From Halichondria panicea (taxonomy: Eukaryota; Porifera; Demospongiae; Suberitida; Halichondriidae), in assembly GCF_963675165.1 (NCBI RefSeq), contig NC_087386.1, positions 5,653,566 to 5,717,565 on the forward strand: a stretch of 64,000 nucleotides of DNA. Reading direction: 5' to 3'. Position 1 is the first letter of the stretch. Each line of letters starts with the position of its first letter. The position numbers were made by a program, and so were the translations under genes. Below the pieces are notes generated by a model. That model was not told where the DNA came from, searched no databases, and saw only the letters and a program-made list of their open reading frames with translations. This document shows, one piece after another, positions 1-11,403 of this stretch.

Positions 1-3000
1 CCACGACTGCCTGGAGCACTGAGATGGATGGAGGCAGCTGGCTGAGAATGCCTGAGGCCAGACAGAAGGCCTGGTGGGACGCACACGCAGCCAGGACACG
101 CACTGACAGTTTCAGCTGATGCTTCTCGTAGTCTATCCCTGAGTCTAAGAGGACCAATAGAGACTTGATTAGAAGAGTGTACCCACGGCTGTCGGGAGGG
201 GACCCTTTGGGGGGCTCCATCGTCAGCACTATTCTGCAGGCCTGGGGGAAGGGGGGTTGATTTAGGAATATAATTTTGGTGAAATATATTTGTGTATAAT
301 GTATTTTGACGTACTTCTATATGGATACTACTACACAGGAGATGTATGTACATGTACAGTAATAAATTATACAACATAAAAAATTATGATGTATTAGAAG
401 GTGCCTAACCTCATCGTCAACTGTTTGTATTTCAATTGACTCCGCCTCCTCCGTGATAATGACTCCACCCATTGGACGAACATTGTAGAACTTTGGGTCA
501 ATCCTTTCCTCACCCTCATTTTTATACTTGGTTGAAGAAGATGGTTTCGACAGTATGGTTGCGTACTGGAGCTGTAGCTCACTGGCGTAGAACTTGGTGC
601 AGCTGGGGGTGGAGCTAGTGGGTGTGTCCTCGTCCGCCCTACTGATCACTGGTTTGCAGAATGAGAACAGATTATTGTTGACCTGGAATCAAAATACAGA
701 AGCATAAACTCATGGAGTGCAGACAAAAACAGAAAATGATATATTCCTATGTATGCATCTATATGTACGGGCAGTATTATAATTATATATTAAAATTTGC
801 TGGAAGAGATTGTGGAAGCAATATAGTTCAGACTTGCTGTAGTGTATACCAAGTCAGAGTGGAGTTGCTGGCATATTGCTGTCAGCCTCACTAGTATGCA
901 CACGGCCATGGGGGAGGCCAGTACAAGGCAAGGAGGCTATAATTATAGTACACATGCTTCCTGTACAGAACACCTACATGTACATGCAGCTACACTGTTG
1001 TTATGCTACCAGTATGCAAGTACACGTTACACACACACACAAGACACGGTTACACTGACAACAAGGGTGCTTACCTGATCCATGAGCTCTGACACTGGCT
1101 CTGAGAACTGGAAGAGGAGGTAATCGAATAGAGTGAGGAGTCGACTGGTCATCAGTGATGATACACGCCCACCAGTCCTGGGAGGGAGGGCCAGGTAATC
1201 AATAATCTTAGCAAACCTATTTCAATTCTAGAATTCTTCCAACAAAAGTGTATGTACAAAATATACGACGTGACAGCTAGTTTCCCACTCTCCCCACTAC
1301 TAGAGCTCTCTAGATTGTTAGAACTTGTAGACAACATGCCAGTCTACTGATCGAGACTCACTGTCTGGCATCAGCCACCCTGATGATGATGTGGGCACAG
1401 AGCACGAGGAGCTCCTTCCTCACGGGGGAGGGGAAGTTGTGCCACACCAACAAGAACAGCTGAAGGTATGTCACATCAAAGTCTGGGAGAGGGGCAGTGA
1501 ATGTTTCGCTATTATTACAGAAGATCATGCACTATCCCACTAGTGTAAAGATTAAATATGTACATTTGTGCATTTTCCCATTCTCAATATACGTATATAA
1601 CAAGAAAAGCTCACAAAACCACAGTGTGTTACGCACCTTCATTGGACTCGTCCTCAGACAAGCAAGCTTCTTCAATTGCCCTCAAAAATCTGAAAAGGAA
1701 AATACAAACCATTGAATCAATCCATCTCACCATGGTTACAATACAAACAAAAAAGCTTTATAAGTGACACACACGAGTTCATATAGCTACAGGAACACAC
1801 CCCTTCCAGATGTTGATGGCGAGAGGATCCCCCTCAGGATGGTCTGCCCGTCCTCTGTACACCAACACTCTACCCAGTAGGGACAGACACGAGTGGGACA
1901 CCTGCATGCAGTGAAGATTATAGTTATGTGTGTAATCACCGAAACATTTTATTACTATCACTCAATCCACACAACACACACTATCACCACCATCCACACA
2001 CACTACCACCCACAACATCACACATGCACACAGCACACACTACCACCCACACACCATCACACCACGCACCTGTAGTGGCCAACACTTGGTATTGAGCTCC
2101 AACTCCCTCAGCAATAGTCCCTGCAAACCATCTCCTATAATACCTCTCATCACAAGGCTATGGAGCATCTCAAGCAGCTCTGACTGCAGCTGATCATTAG
2201 TCACAGAACGAAGCAGCCAAGCGAAACAAGACATGTGCTCGGCAGATAGCTTCTTGCGTACAAACTCTGTCACCTGACTATTCTGGCTACATAGTAAACC
2301 GGAGGATAAGCAAGACAATGTTTGCAGGGAAAGACGAAGATAGAAAGCAGGTTTTTTCTTCGATGGCTCCGCTTGTTGCAATGTTCCCTCATCTGATTTC
2401 CGTGGTATGTTACGAGGAGGTAGGCGTGGTGGGAGAGGGGGTGGAGGGGGAGGGGCTGCCGGGGTGGCAGGTGACGCTGTGTGACGAAGGAAATCGACCA
2501 TATATGGAAAGAGGGGGTGGCCAGGCAACGGGTGGGGGAAGTCCAACGGCAGAGGCATAACTGTGGTGTGCGAAACAAAGAATTAGCGAGTGATTTTCTT
2601 ATAAATACATACTCCATTCTAAATATTTGAACAAGCTCAGAATAGTGAATTTGTAATTTCGGGTTAATGCTCTAAATACGAAATAATTATAACCTGTTAT
2701 ATAAGGTAACAGTTAGGTCACATGACATCCTGACCACACCCACCTGATTCCTCATCCCCAGAAGAGAACTCCGAGTCAGCCAGGTCAGACTCCTGCAGTG
2801 TGTACACTCCCTCCACATCACCACTGGAGCTCACTGTGGAGTTGGAGGATGGGGAATATACTTCATCCTCGTCACCTTCCATGGGCGGGGCCAATAGTGA
2901 CTCTGCCTTCTCTGATATCTTGGTTGATAGTGCCAGACTGAGTCGCTGGGCGAGGCTCTCCTGTTTGTCTGTACGTGTTCGCACGAGCGTGTCTTGTTCT

Positions 3001-6000
3001 TTCTTAGACTGAGCTCGAGATGCCTCCATTAGCGATGTGGCCTGGGGGGACAAAAACATGCGCTTTTGTAAATTTACTATGGAATTGTTGTTAGGGAAGG
3101 CCTAGCTATATATAGGGTTTGCATCAGACAAGTCATGTGACATATCCCCATCGGTTCTCTTAGGCAGGGGAATCCAATGACATCATCGTTTGCTTAACAT
3201 AAAATTATATACTCAAAAATGAAATGTTCGACCAGTGTACAATCACCATTAAAATACTACAGCTGCTATGTAATAGCAAGCTCTCATTCATGGCTGCATA
3301 CTTGACAATACAATTACGAGAATACAACGCACGTACATTTACAAACAATGCTCACTAACACATAACTATGTTTGTACTACGTGTGGTTGACCTCTGACCT
3401 TCTTGTATGAGGCTAGTAGCACGGCTGGGAGCACGCTCAATAGAGGGGTGTGGGTGAGGAGCATCTCCACACGTTGCCAGCTGGTGTAGTTAGTGTTGAG
3501 GTCAAAGGTGAGAATCGTTAGTGCCTTCTCCTCCGTGGTAGTCTATACAGGCGGACATTTTATTCAAGCAGGAATTTAAATCTTGATTTATTATGCTCGA
3601 ATGTTGGCACATTATGCTATAGACGAATTATCACAGTGATCTAGCTCATTCCACAATAATATGAGATTTTCATTTTCATTTCATAACATAACTGTACTCT
3701 ATTGCCCCTCCCACAATCACACACATACATACGCCCACACCACCCACTCACCTCGCCATCTCTCAGTAACTCCTCACAGAGCAGCTGCAACCACTCGACA
3801 GCTGCCAACACGAGCTCTCCACACGGCACAGACAGTCGCACATGACCAAACAGCTTATTGCCTCCAGGCTCACTTCCTGTCCCACTTCCTGTCTGACCCA
3901 GTAGGGACCCTAACCCATTGAAGACGTGGTAGATGAACAGAGTGTTAACGTTCCAATAAAGGGGTGTGGTGTTGTGCAGAGCACCCAGGATGGACAACAG
4001 GCTCACATGAGCTTTGATCTGTGCATAGTAGTGTACATACTAGTTTATATTACGTGCTACCATTTCAATCGTGCTACGTGCCATTTCTATATATAATATT
4101 TTATATACAGATATAGAGTGGTCGTCAGTAGGAACAATTGATGAGATAATCACGCACAGCTGTGCTCATTATATCCTTAATTAATCATCATACGGCCAAC
4201 ACAGAATAATGAATATTCAACACTGCTAGACTATACTAACTAATTAACTCACGGCATTGCAGGTAATGGATGAGACGAGTGCCTTGACGGCCTGGAAAGG
4301 GGTGTGGCCAGCGGGCGGGGCACACGCTGATAAGTGAGAGTAGAGCTCGGCCAGAGAACTGACCACGACCTCGGTGTCAGCTGTTGATGCACTAGTACCT
4401 GCATCAAGACCATTACACACTGTAACAACCTTCATCACTATTACCATGCATAAACCTGTCTATTGTAGTCACCCTCTATAATACAGCTAGGTTAATGAGC
4501 TTCATAGCATGTGTTTGGACCTGTGTTAGCAGCCCACCCTCTATAATACAGCCAGGTTAATGGGGCCCAAAGTCTCCATTAACATTGACCTGTGTTAGCA
4601 GGCCACCCTCTACAAAATGTTTCACTGCACATAATGTATACAGTTCCTAAAACAGAAAACCAACCAATTGACTACACTGCTACACTGTCTACATGCAATC
4701 TAGTGTTCATAGCAACCACTATCACGTAGTTCATCAGCCACATCTGTTCTCTCCAGTATAAAGTCAGGAGACCGTCGTGATGTGTACTAATCATCATCTG
4801 AACCACACCCACTGACACACCCACTCACCCTCGTCAGCAGGCTGCACTGTCTTCTTGCCCAGTCCAGCGAGGCACACACATGCAGCAGTCGAGGCCTCAA
4901 CACAACTGAATAGTAGCTGAGTCAGCGTATTTGGTCGAAGGTTGGAGCTATCGTTCACCAGAACAGGCAGTTGCACTATCAGTGAGACTGCCTCCACAGC
5001 ACAGCTGCTCTCAACCAATCTGAGGGGACAGGTATGATAGTTTTACAGTATTTATTGAAAATGAAGGAGAACTTGTCAAAACTTTCTAGTTACACGAACA
5101 TGTGTAGTACATTCCAAGAATATACACACACACTTCATGGACCATGCATTTTATGCACCCCTAATCCCCAATCAAGGTTGCTTCAAGTGATCATCATAAT
5201 TATAATACAATGCACACATGCAGTTACATATGATTGTTGACATAAATGAACTTCTGTACAAGCATATGAAAGAATTAATGGCAACCCTACCTATTGACTA
5301 GCCCGGTCATGCCATTCTCCCCTGAGGAGCTCCAATAGTTCTTCTCCGCAGGTCGGAGTGCAGTGAGACCAGAACAGTAGTCCATGAGGATCAGCCCACC
5401 CCCCAACTCACACAGCGCCTCGGAGCACACCTGCAGGGATATCAGACCTTAATAATTATAGGGTCGACTTACATTAATATTTTACAGATTCAAGAACCCA
5501 AACAGGCAGACGTATGTAACGGGAAAAAATTTGGTAGAAGCTACAAACATAGAATCTTTTTAGAGAAAAATACTGTAAAACAAACTTGCTTATAAAAAAA
5601 AATTAATACTTCATGTACTTGTATAAGCCCAAAATTGTGTGAGTGTATAGCCCTTGCTAACTATATCCACAGCTGTCCTGCTATGCCTCCTTGTTGGCCT
5701 ACCTGAGAGAAGAGGTCAGAGGTCGTGGGGTCCTTTTCCGACTGTGTCTTTGGTGAGAGGGAGGATTGTCTGAGCGGAGTGGTGAGGGTAGCAAAGAAGC
5801 TCTTGAGTGTGGACTGAGCAGAGTCCTTCGATTGAGGGGAGGGTTTGGTCTTGCTCTTAGTGGAGGCATCTTCTGGTAAGGTGCCTACAAGAGAGAGGGG
5901 ATCTGGTGATACAACACTGGCATGGTTGACTAGTAGAGTGTGGTTAGTACTGACCACTGAGGGGATCACAAACACAACTGCCCACACACCACATCCTGCT

Positions 6001-6341
6001 GGTCACACAGGTCATACGCTCCATTTATTGAGCACTGACTAACAGTAGCTACGTTCACTTCAATGCATGAAGTATAGAACACATGCGCATCACTACTGAA
6101 CTTTCTATTGTTCTTAACCAAACAATGACGGCTTATGTAGCACTCACATTATACTATAATCAATACAAGGCATTCACACAATGTGCTAACTATGATCAGC
6201 AGGGAATGTCAGTGTCAGTATGCACACACACATGCACATACTTATTCACCTTCTAGTATTCAAATTAAACTATAACACAAGCTGTGTTAAATATGATAAG
6301 CAAGGAATGCTAGTGCCAGTATTTACACACACACACACACA

Positions 6342-6378
<37 letters not shown>

Positions 6379-7186
6379 TACCTTCAAGTTCTGCAATCTC
6401 TGCATCGAACTTGCTCTTCTTTAGCTGCTCAAAGAGGTAACTTCTGTCATTAGTGCTAAGAAATGAATGCCCATGACAAAACTCACTGAGAGCTTTGAAC
6501 ACAATCGAGTAATGGCTACCGCAATGTTGCAGTGAGTCCAGTAGAAACTTGAGCAAAGAGGTCACCCCAGTTACCACCACACTGCCATCAGCAAGATCTG
6601 TGGTGTGTGTGGATGAGGAAGAGAGTACTCTACTGTGGCCACATTGATAAGCTTTAGGTGTATAGATAAAGTATGGTCACACTAATCTGGGGGAGGTCAT
6701 CTACCAATAAAAGAGAAAAGGTCATTTACATTCAAACTGCTGGGGTTGGGGGCTAAGGCATTTACGTTCTATCAAAAGAATTGCACATAAAACATAATCA
6801 CTCAAACTTGTACCATTCACAAATGTGTACTTATACATTAGTAAATACCCGTAGATAAGTACGGAATAGCACATTTACAAATAACTATTTAGTAGTTGGT
6901 CGTACCTTTTTGCTTTAGTTGTGCGACTATCCGATCGCAGGAGAGTAACGCAAGACAGGCTGTTCCAACATGAAGCTTTTGAAACACAGTCGACCTACAA
7001 AACAATCAATATCAATTTATCGGCAACAATATCAAATTTTTCCCTTTCTCACATTTTTGCCAGCTTTTCACAGAACCCTGTCACTTTGAACAATTCCTCA
7101 GGGGCCTCAAGGTCAGCCAAGAGTCCAGAGGATACCTCATCATTGCTGGAAGCTTCTGCTTCACCTGCTTCTTCTTTTGACTCCAT
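1..7186 (-). CDS. UBR4: UBR4 (p600) E3 ubiquitin ligase, N-terminal part; gene continues past left edge
   Basis: UBR4 is a giant N-recognin ubiquitin ligase and scaffold; only its N-terminal part (about 1,063 codons) is here. Exons in transcript order: 7053-7186, 6906-6994, 6382-6597, 5703-5884, 5291-5430, 4829-5019, 4253-4398, 3752-4018, 3399-3542, 2744-3041, 2070-2560, 1801-1901, 1637-1689, 1362-1482, 1075-1177, 410-682 and 1-241. All junctions are GT-AG and every phase agrees. Landmarks that match the animal UBR4 N-terminus are an acidic SDLADSEFSSGDEES tract, then a poly-proline segment, then VTEFVRKKLSAEHMSCFAWL, then SRLLTLFDYLLFQFSEPV. The start is the ATG at 7186 (MESKEEAGEAE), which opens exon 1 just before the divergent TMEM237 gene. 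The UBR zinc finger and the C-terminal E3 module lie outside the window. Identity is from remembered family motifs, without a search. Introns hold simple repeats and part of a dispersed 74-bp repeat near 4450-4620. Confidence 0.9.
4446..4625. repeat. Dispersed 74-bp-type repeat inside a UBR4 intron
   Basis: About two and a half imperfect units with the phrases ACCCTCTATAATACAGC and GACCTGTGTTAGCAG. They are the reverse complement of the tandem 74-bp units at 18572-18890, so the family is dispersed in this genome and is not specific to the COLGALT block. The rest of this intron, up to 4828, shows nothing I recognise. Confidence 0.6.
6323..6376. repeat. (CA)n microsatellite beside a UBR4 splice donor
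   Basis: A nearly pure CA run with one CGCG interruption ends six bases before the donor of UBR4 exon 3 (exon edge 6382). On the transcribed strand it is a GT/TG run immediately downstream of the 5' splice site. Confidence 0.9.
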
Positions 7187-7346
7187 TTTTCTCAACAGAG
7201 AATAATAGATACACGTGGTTACGGAACATCGTATTATTAGAGAGCCTCCTGCGAGAAGATCGTGGTAAAGATAAGGGGGGCGTTCCGGAGAGTAAAATTG
7301 AAAAATTAAATGCACCAGCTTTGAAGTCTGCTAAAACCTAGTGACT
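7187..7346. promoter_or_regulatory. Probable bidirectional promoter, UBR4 / TMEM237
   Basis: Only 160 bp separate the start codons of the divergent genes UBR4 (minus, 7186) and TMEM237 (plus, 7347). Both 5' UTRs and both core promoters must fit here unless non-coding first exons lie elsewhere. I see no clear TATA box. The call rests on geometry alone. Confidence 0.55.
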
Positions 7347-10300
7347 ATGGCTGCATCCTCTGAGGCCGTAGGAGCTGTTAGACAAGAGATCACCAGTCCA
7401 GGACCTCTCCATATGTCAGATCTTGACATGAGGTGTGTTGAATGATGCATTTGTGTGTGCAGTAAATCAAAACTGGCAGTCTAAGTTGAAGTTAAGTTGA
7501 GCATACGCGTACATGTCCTCCCTCACTGGTGCAGCCCTACTGGACCTCCAGTGCCACTACCCAGATTACTAGAGCCTCTCAAGCAACCCAAGAAGAAGAG
7601 AAAGAAGAGGAAAAGGGGAGAGCCCCTCTCATTATCAGAGCAGCCCCCCGAGTCGTTGCTAGGCGATGCTTTGAGAAACCAGCTGCGATCACGTCTCGAC
7701 CCAATCTATAATCCACCTCCTGCGCAAACTAAGGGTGTGACCACACCCACTCTGGGCTCGGACAGTGAGAGGGAGCATGGTATGAGGGAGGAGGGGCTAC
7801 TGTCGGAGGGAACAGCTGAGGAAGACCTGCCCACCCATGCACAGACAACTGAGGACGGTAAGAATAGTAAGTAATGATAAATTTGCAATCACCAAATTCC
7901 TGTGTTGTGAAAATCAAAATAATAGCTAGAGTAATGTTGTGTTCATACCACCATCACATTTATGCATTGATTCATAGCGTTCTTCCCTCCCCAACTTTCA
8001 GCCGTTTTGGTAGCTACCTTTAAGAGCTTGTAATTTAAGTTCAGATCAAAACTGATTGATGCTGTGTCTCTCTGTATGGTCTTTCCAATGCAAGTTCTGT
8101 GACAACTATAATTATAACTGTCATTAGTTACAGTATGGATTACTGTCATTCAGCTCCACCATTTTGTGTATGTTGTTCTCAGAGGGACCCCCTGGTGTGA
8201 GACAGCTGCCTGCCCTCCCCCCTGACACAGAGGACCCCCCACAGTCGTCATTAGCAGACCAGCTGGCCAGTGGGCGTATCACAGACACCATCGAACCAAT
8301 GAATGGTAAGTTGGAGGTATTTAAGTAACTTCAGTTCTGAGAGTGTTCCTGTATTTCAGGTATCCAGGCATACTTGTCCGAGGAAGATGTTGTTGATGTG
8401 ACGGCCGAAGATCATGTAACCCAAACTTTCACCCTCCCACACCCTCACCACGCCCACACAACTCACGATGATGATGTCATATTTGTAGAAAGAAGAGGTT
8501 TGTAAGAAATTGTCGTCTTTATTAATGTTGAAATTCCTCGTTCATTGAACTGCAGCACATATATTAGTGTTGTTCTCTTCCCTAGATGGGCGTGGCTTTG
8601 TAGCCCAAAGACGAGGGCAGTCAGATCCCTCACTGAGGAAGGGGGCGGGGCTAGCTTGGATGGACCGAGAAGTGACTAGTGGACAAGTCACCCTAGTGCG
8701 TTGAAGCCTCTAGCTGCATAGTGTGCACTTAATGTACAAATATTTCTTCTCCTTCAGTTTGTTCATAGTCAGGTACAGAAGGTCTCACTTTCTGCCCATG
8801 GTTTGTTAGCTGGTGAGTCTGTTATTTTGAACGGCCATAATTTTAGTTTTCCATTGGTCCAATATTCGTTAATTTTGTGATTCTGACAATCTTTATTTTA
8901 TCTGAACAGCTAGTGTACAATGCCAATTAAGTATTTCCCTAGCAACTAATTAATCTCAGCTGTCTCTCTCCACTGCAGGCCTGGCTCTGTGGGACTGCGT
9001 GGTGGTCCATGTCCTGGCTGGACAGACTGACCGTCATGTCTCCTTACTCACAGCATATAACTCACTATCTCTACCCGTCCATGCCGTGTATCTCTTCCTC
9101 CTGCTCCTAGTCACCGTATCCCTCTGTGACAGGTGTGCAGGGGGGGCTGATAGATAGAGGGGAGTGGCCGGGGGATAATTATATTGGGGGGAGGTTGAAC
9201 TACTTTCTTGTATTCTTAGTAGCAATCTCTCTTGTAGCAGCTGTGTGTTAGCTGGTAGATGTGAAGTTTATCTTTGTCTGTTTCGGGTGAATTTCTGCTC
9301 TATGGTTACGTATGTGCATGTTATCTGTGCAGACTTGACTTGGCTCGTATTGACAGACTGTGTCTGAAGAGCTTCATTTATCCCTCGCAACTTTTTGTCT
9401 TCATCGGTAAGTTGATTCACAATAACACACATGCAGTCATTGTAAAGATACGTACGTTCACTAATTATGCGCATGATAATTAAGCTAGCTACTCTCACAT
9501 TAACAACAATTCCCCACTCTTTCCCCATACAAATGTTTGCGATTTTAAGTATAAGTCCACGGCCCTCACATCATTGTGTGTATCCCCATAGCTACTATCT
9601 CTGGTATCTCCCCTGCACAGCTCTCCTGCTGGTGCTGCTGGCTCTAGTGCTGACACTGAGTCTGACAGCCATTGATGAGAGGATCTCTCTGTACCCACTA
9701 CTACCAACACTGTGGTAGGTGAACTGACCACCATTCATGTAGCTACGTACAGTGTGTTTGCATTGTAAGTCTGCATAACCTCTTTTCTTCACTAATTCAC
9801 ATTGAACATACACTGTATATGTAATTTATTGTACCATAAAAGATTATGTATCACTGTGTTATAGCTTTAGACCTACAAATGTATCCAAAAGCTACAGAAT
9901 GTATGTTTTAGTTTCAAATTATCAGCTCTCAGAATTTACCCAGCAGACAATTCTCCACTTCAGGTTGGATATTCTGGAGGCTGTGAATGCGTCCTCGTCT
10001 CCATTGTCTGCCACCCACACAGTAGAGGGTGTGGTCTACATCCCGTCCTCTCCTAGTCCTGAGAGCAGTCTGGTGACTTCCTGGTTGAGTGTGGTCACTG
10101 TGAGGGCCGTGCTCTGTATAGGCAGCTGGCTGTTGACCGTCTGGGTTACTAGAACTGACAGACTGCAAGGTCAGCGGTGCACGTAGGAAGAGGTTTTGGG
10201 AAATTATTGGTAGGGGGGCTAAAATCATTGCACAGTTTTAAATCCTCTAGTTTGCCTACCTTAGAGAATGACTCTACTCATAATGTTAATAAAAAGTGCC

Positions 10301-10544
10301 TATTAAGTCTCACCCAAAAAATGTGCCTATTATGCTCAAAATTATGCCAGCATAATCTACCAGAGAGCTAGTTTTAGTATAAGACCACACCAATGCTGAA
10401 AGTTTACTGAAAAGTGTATGGGAAACCAGCTGGCTTGTTTCTGCGCCTGTAAGCTATGTGTGTGTATTTGTTTCATGCTCACCCTCTTTCCCTGCAGATT
10501 ATCTCAGGAATATTGAATCTGACGACACAAGAAAAGTCGGCTGA
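7347..10544 (+). CDS. TMEM237: TMEM237, ciliary transition-zone tetraspan membrane protein
   Basis: TMEM237 is a transition-zone component of cilia (the human gene is JBTS14). Exons: 7347-7432, 7535-7857, 8183-8305, 8360-8497, 8586-8695, 8758-8812, 8979-9132, 9333-9406, 9621-9714, 9964-10169, 10498-10544. They sum to 1410 bp, 469 codons plus stop, all GT-AG and in phase. The N-terminal half is hydrophilic with a basic patch KQPKKKRKKRKRGE, as in the family. The C-terminal half has four hydrophobic segments: AHGLLAGLALWDCVVVHVLAG region, VYLFLLLLVTVSLC, FIALLLVLLALVLTLSL and AVLCIGSWLLTVWVT. Family-like motifs are SAHGLLAGLALWD, RLDLARID and ISLYPLLPTLW. Human TMEM237 is about 408 residues, so the extra length sits in the variable N-terminus. 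Start chosen at the first ATG of exon 1 (MAASSEAVGA). Confidence 0.9.
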
Positions 10545-10553
10545 ATAGACTCC

Positions 10554-10559
10554 AATAAA
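10554..10559 (+). terminator. Polyadenylation signal of TMEM237
   Basis: A canonical AATAAA starts 10 bp after the TMEM237 stop codon, implying a very short 3' UTR. The convergent LDHD stop is only about 230 bp further on. Confidence 0.6.
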
Positions 10560-10774
10560 CTTAATTGCGTAATTGCATTTTCCAGTTATCACTTATAACT
10601 CTCCGTATTAACCACACAAATGATTATATTCTCAACATTTACTTTATATAACATAATTATCTGTTCCATATAATATTTCATTACCAGTGCCAGTATGCAA
10701 GTGTAACTATAGTAACAATTATCATTATAGATGTGCAAGTCAGCAAAAATAATAAATAAATATAGTTTTTGTCT

Positions 10775-11368
10775 CTACATAAAAAGTTTCCCAGGGTTCA
10801 TGATGCCATTAGGGTCGAGTGTTCCTTTGATTTGCTTCATTAGCTCCACTCCTGTCCCCCCAAACTCCTCCATCAGTAACCCCCTCTTCCCGAGGCCAAC
10901 ACCGTGCTCCCCCGTGCAGGTACCCCCCACACGCATCGCTCGTCTGCACGGGGACACAAAGGCAATCATTAAGTGCAGAGAATTAATTAAACAGATGAAT
11001 AATTATACTTTCTGTTTCTACACCACTAATAAAGTAAACGCAGTGCCATGGTGGTTCTGTACAGAGTCAAGATAGTGTGAGCAGGTGAGTGCATGGATAT
11101 ACACCAACTACCAGTACACGAACATTACGACTGTACAAATGAAATAATTGATCAGATTCACTACTGAAACATTATATGCTTAATAATTGTTAATATCACC
11201 TGATTACCAAAAGAAACCACTACACTAAGTCATACAACTATATACAGTAAATCCCTCACCTGGCCATTCTGACCACTACTTCATCAGCTGTTTGCTGCTC
11301 GTCTTTATTGTATGAGATGACAGCATGGAAGTTGCCGTCCCCCACATGACCAAATATGGGTGCTGCAG

Positions 11369-11403
<35 letters not shown>

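Noticed and set aside
1893-2075. His/Thr-rich frame on the plus strand
   Set aside because: Product of a CA/CAC-rich stretch in a UBR4 intron.
7529-7917. Overlapping frames on both strands across TMEM237 exon 2
   Set aside because: Shadow frames of a GC-richer exon; they lack splice-consistent continuation.
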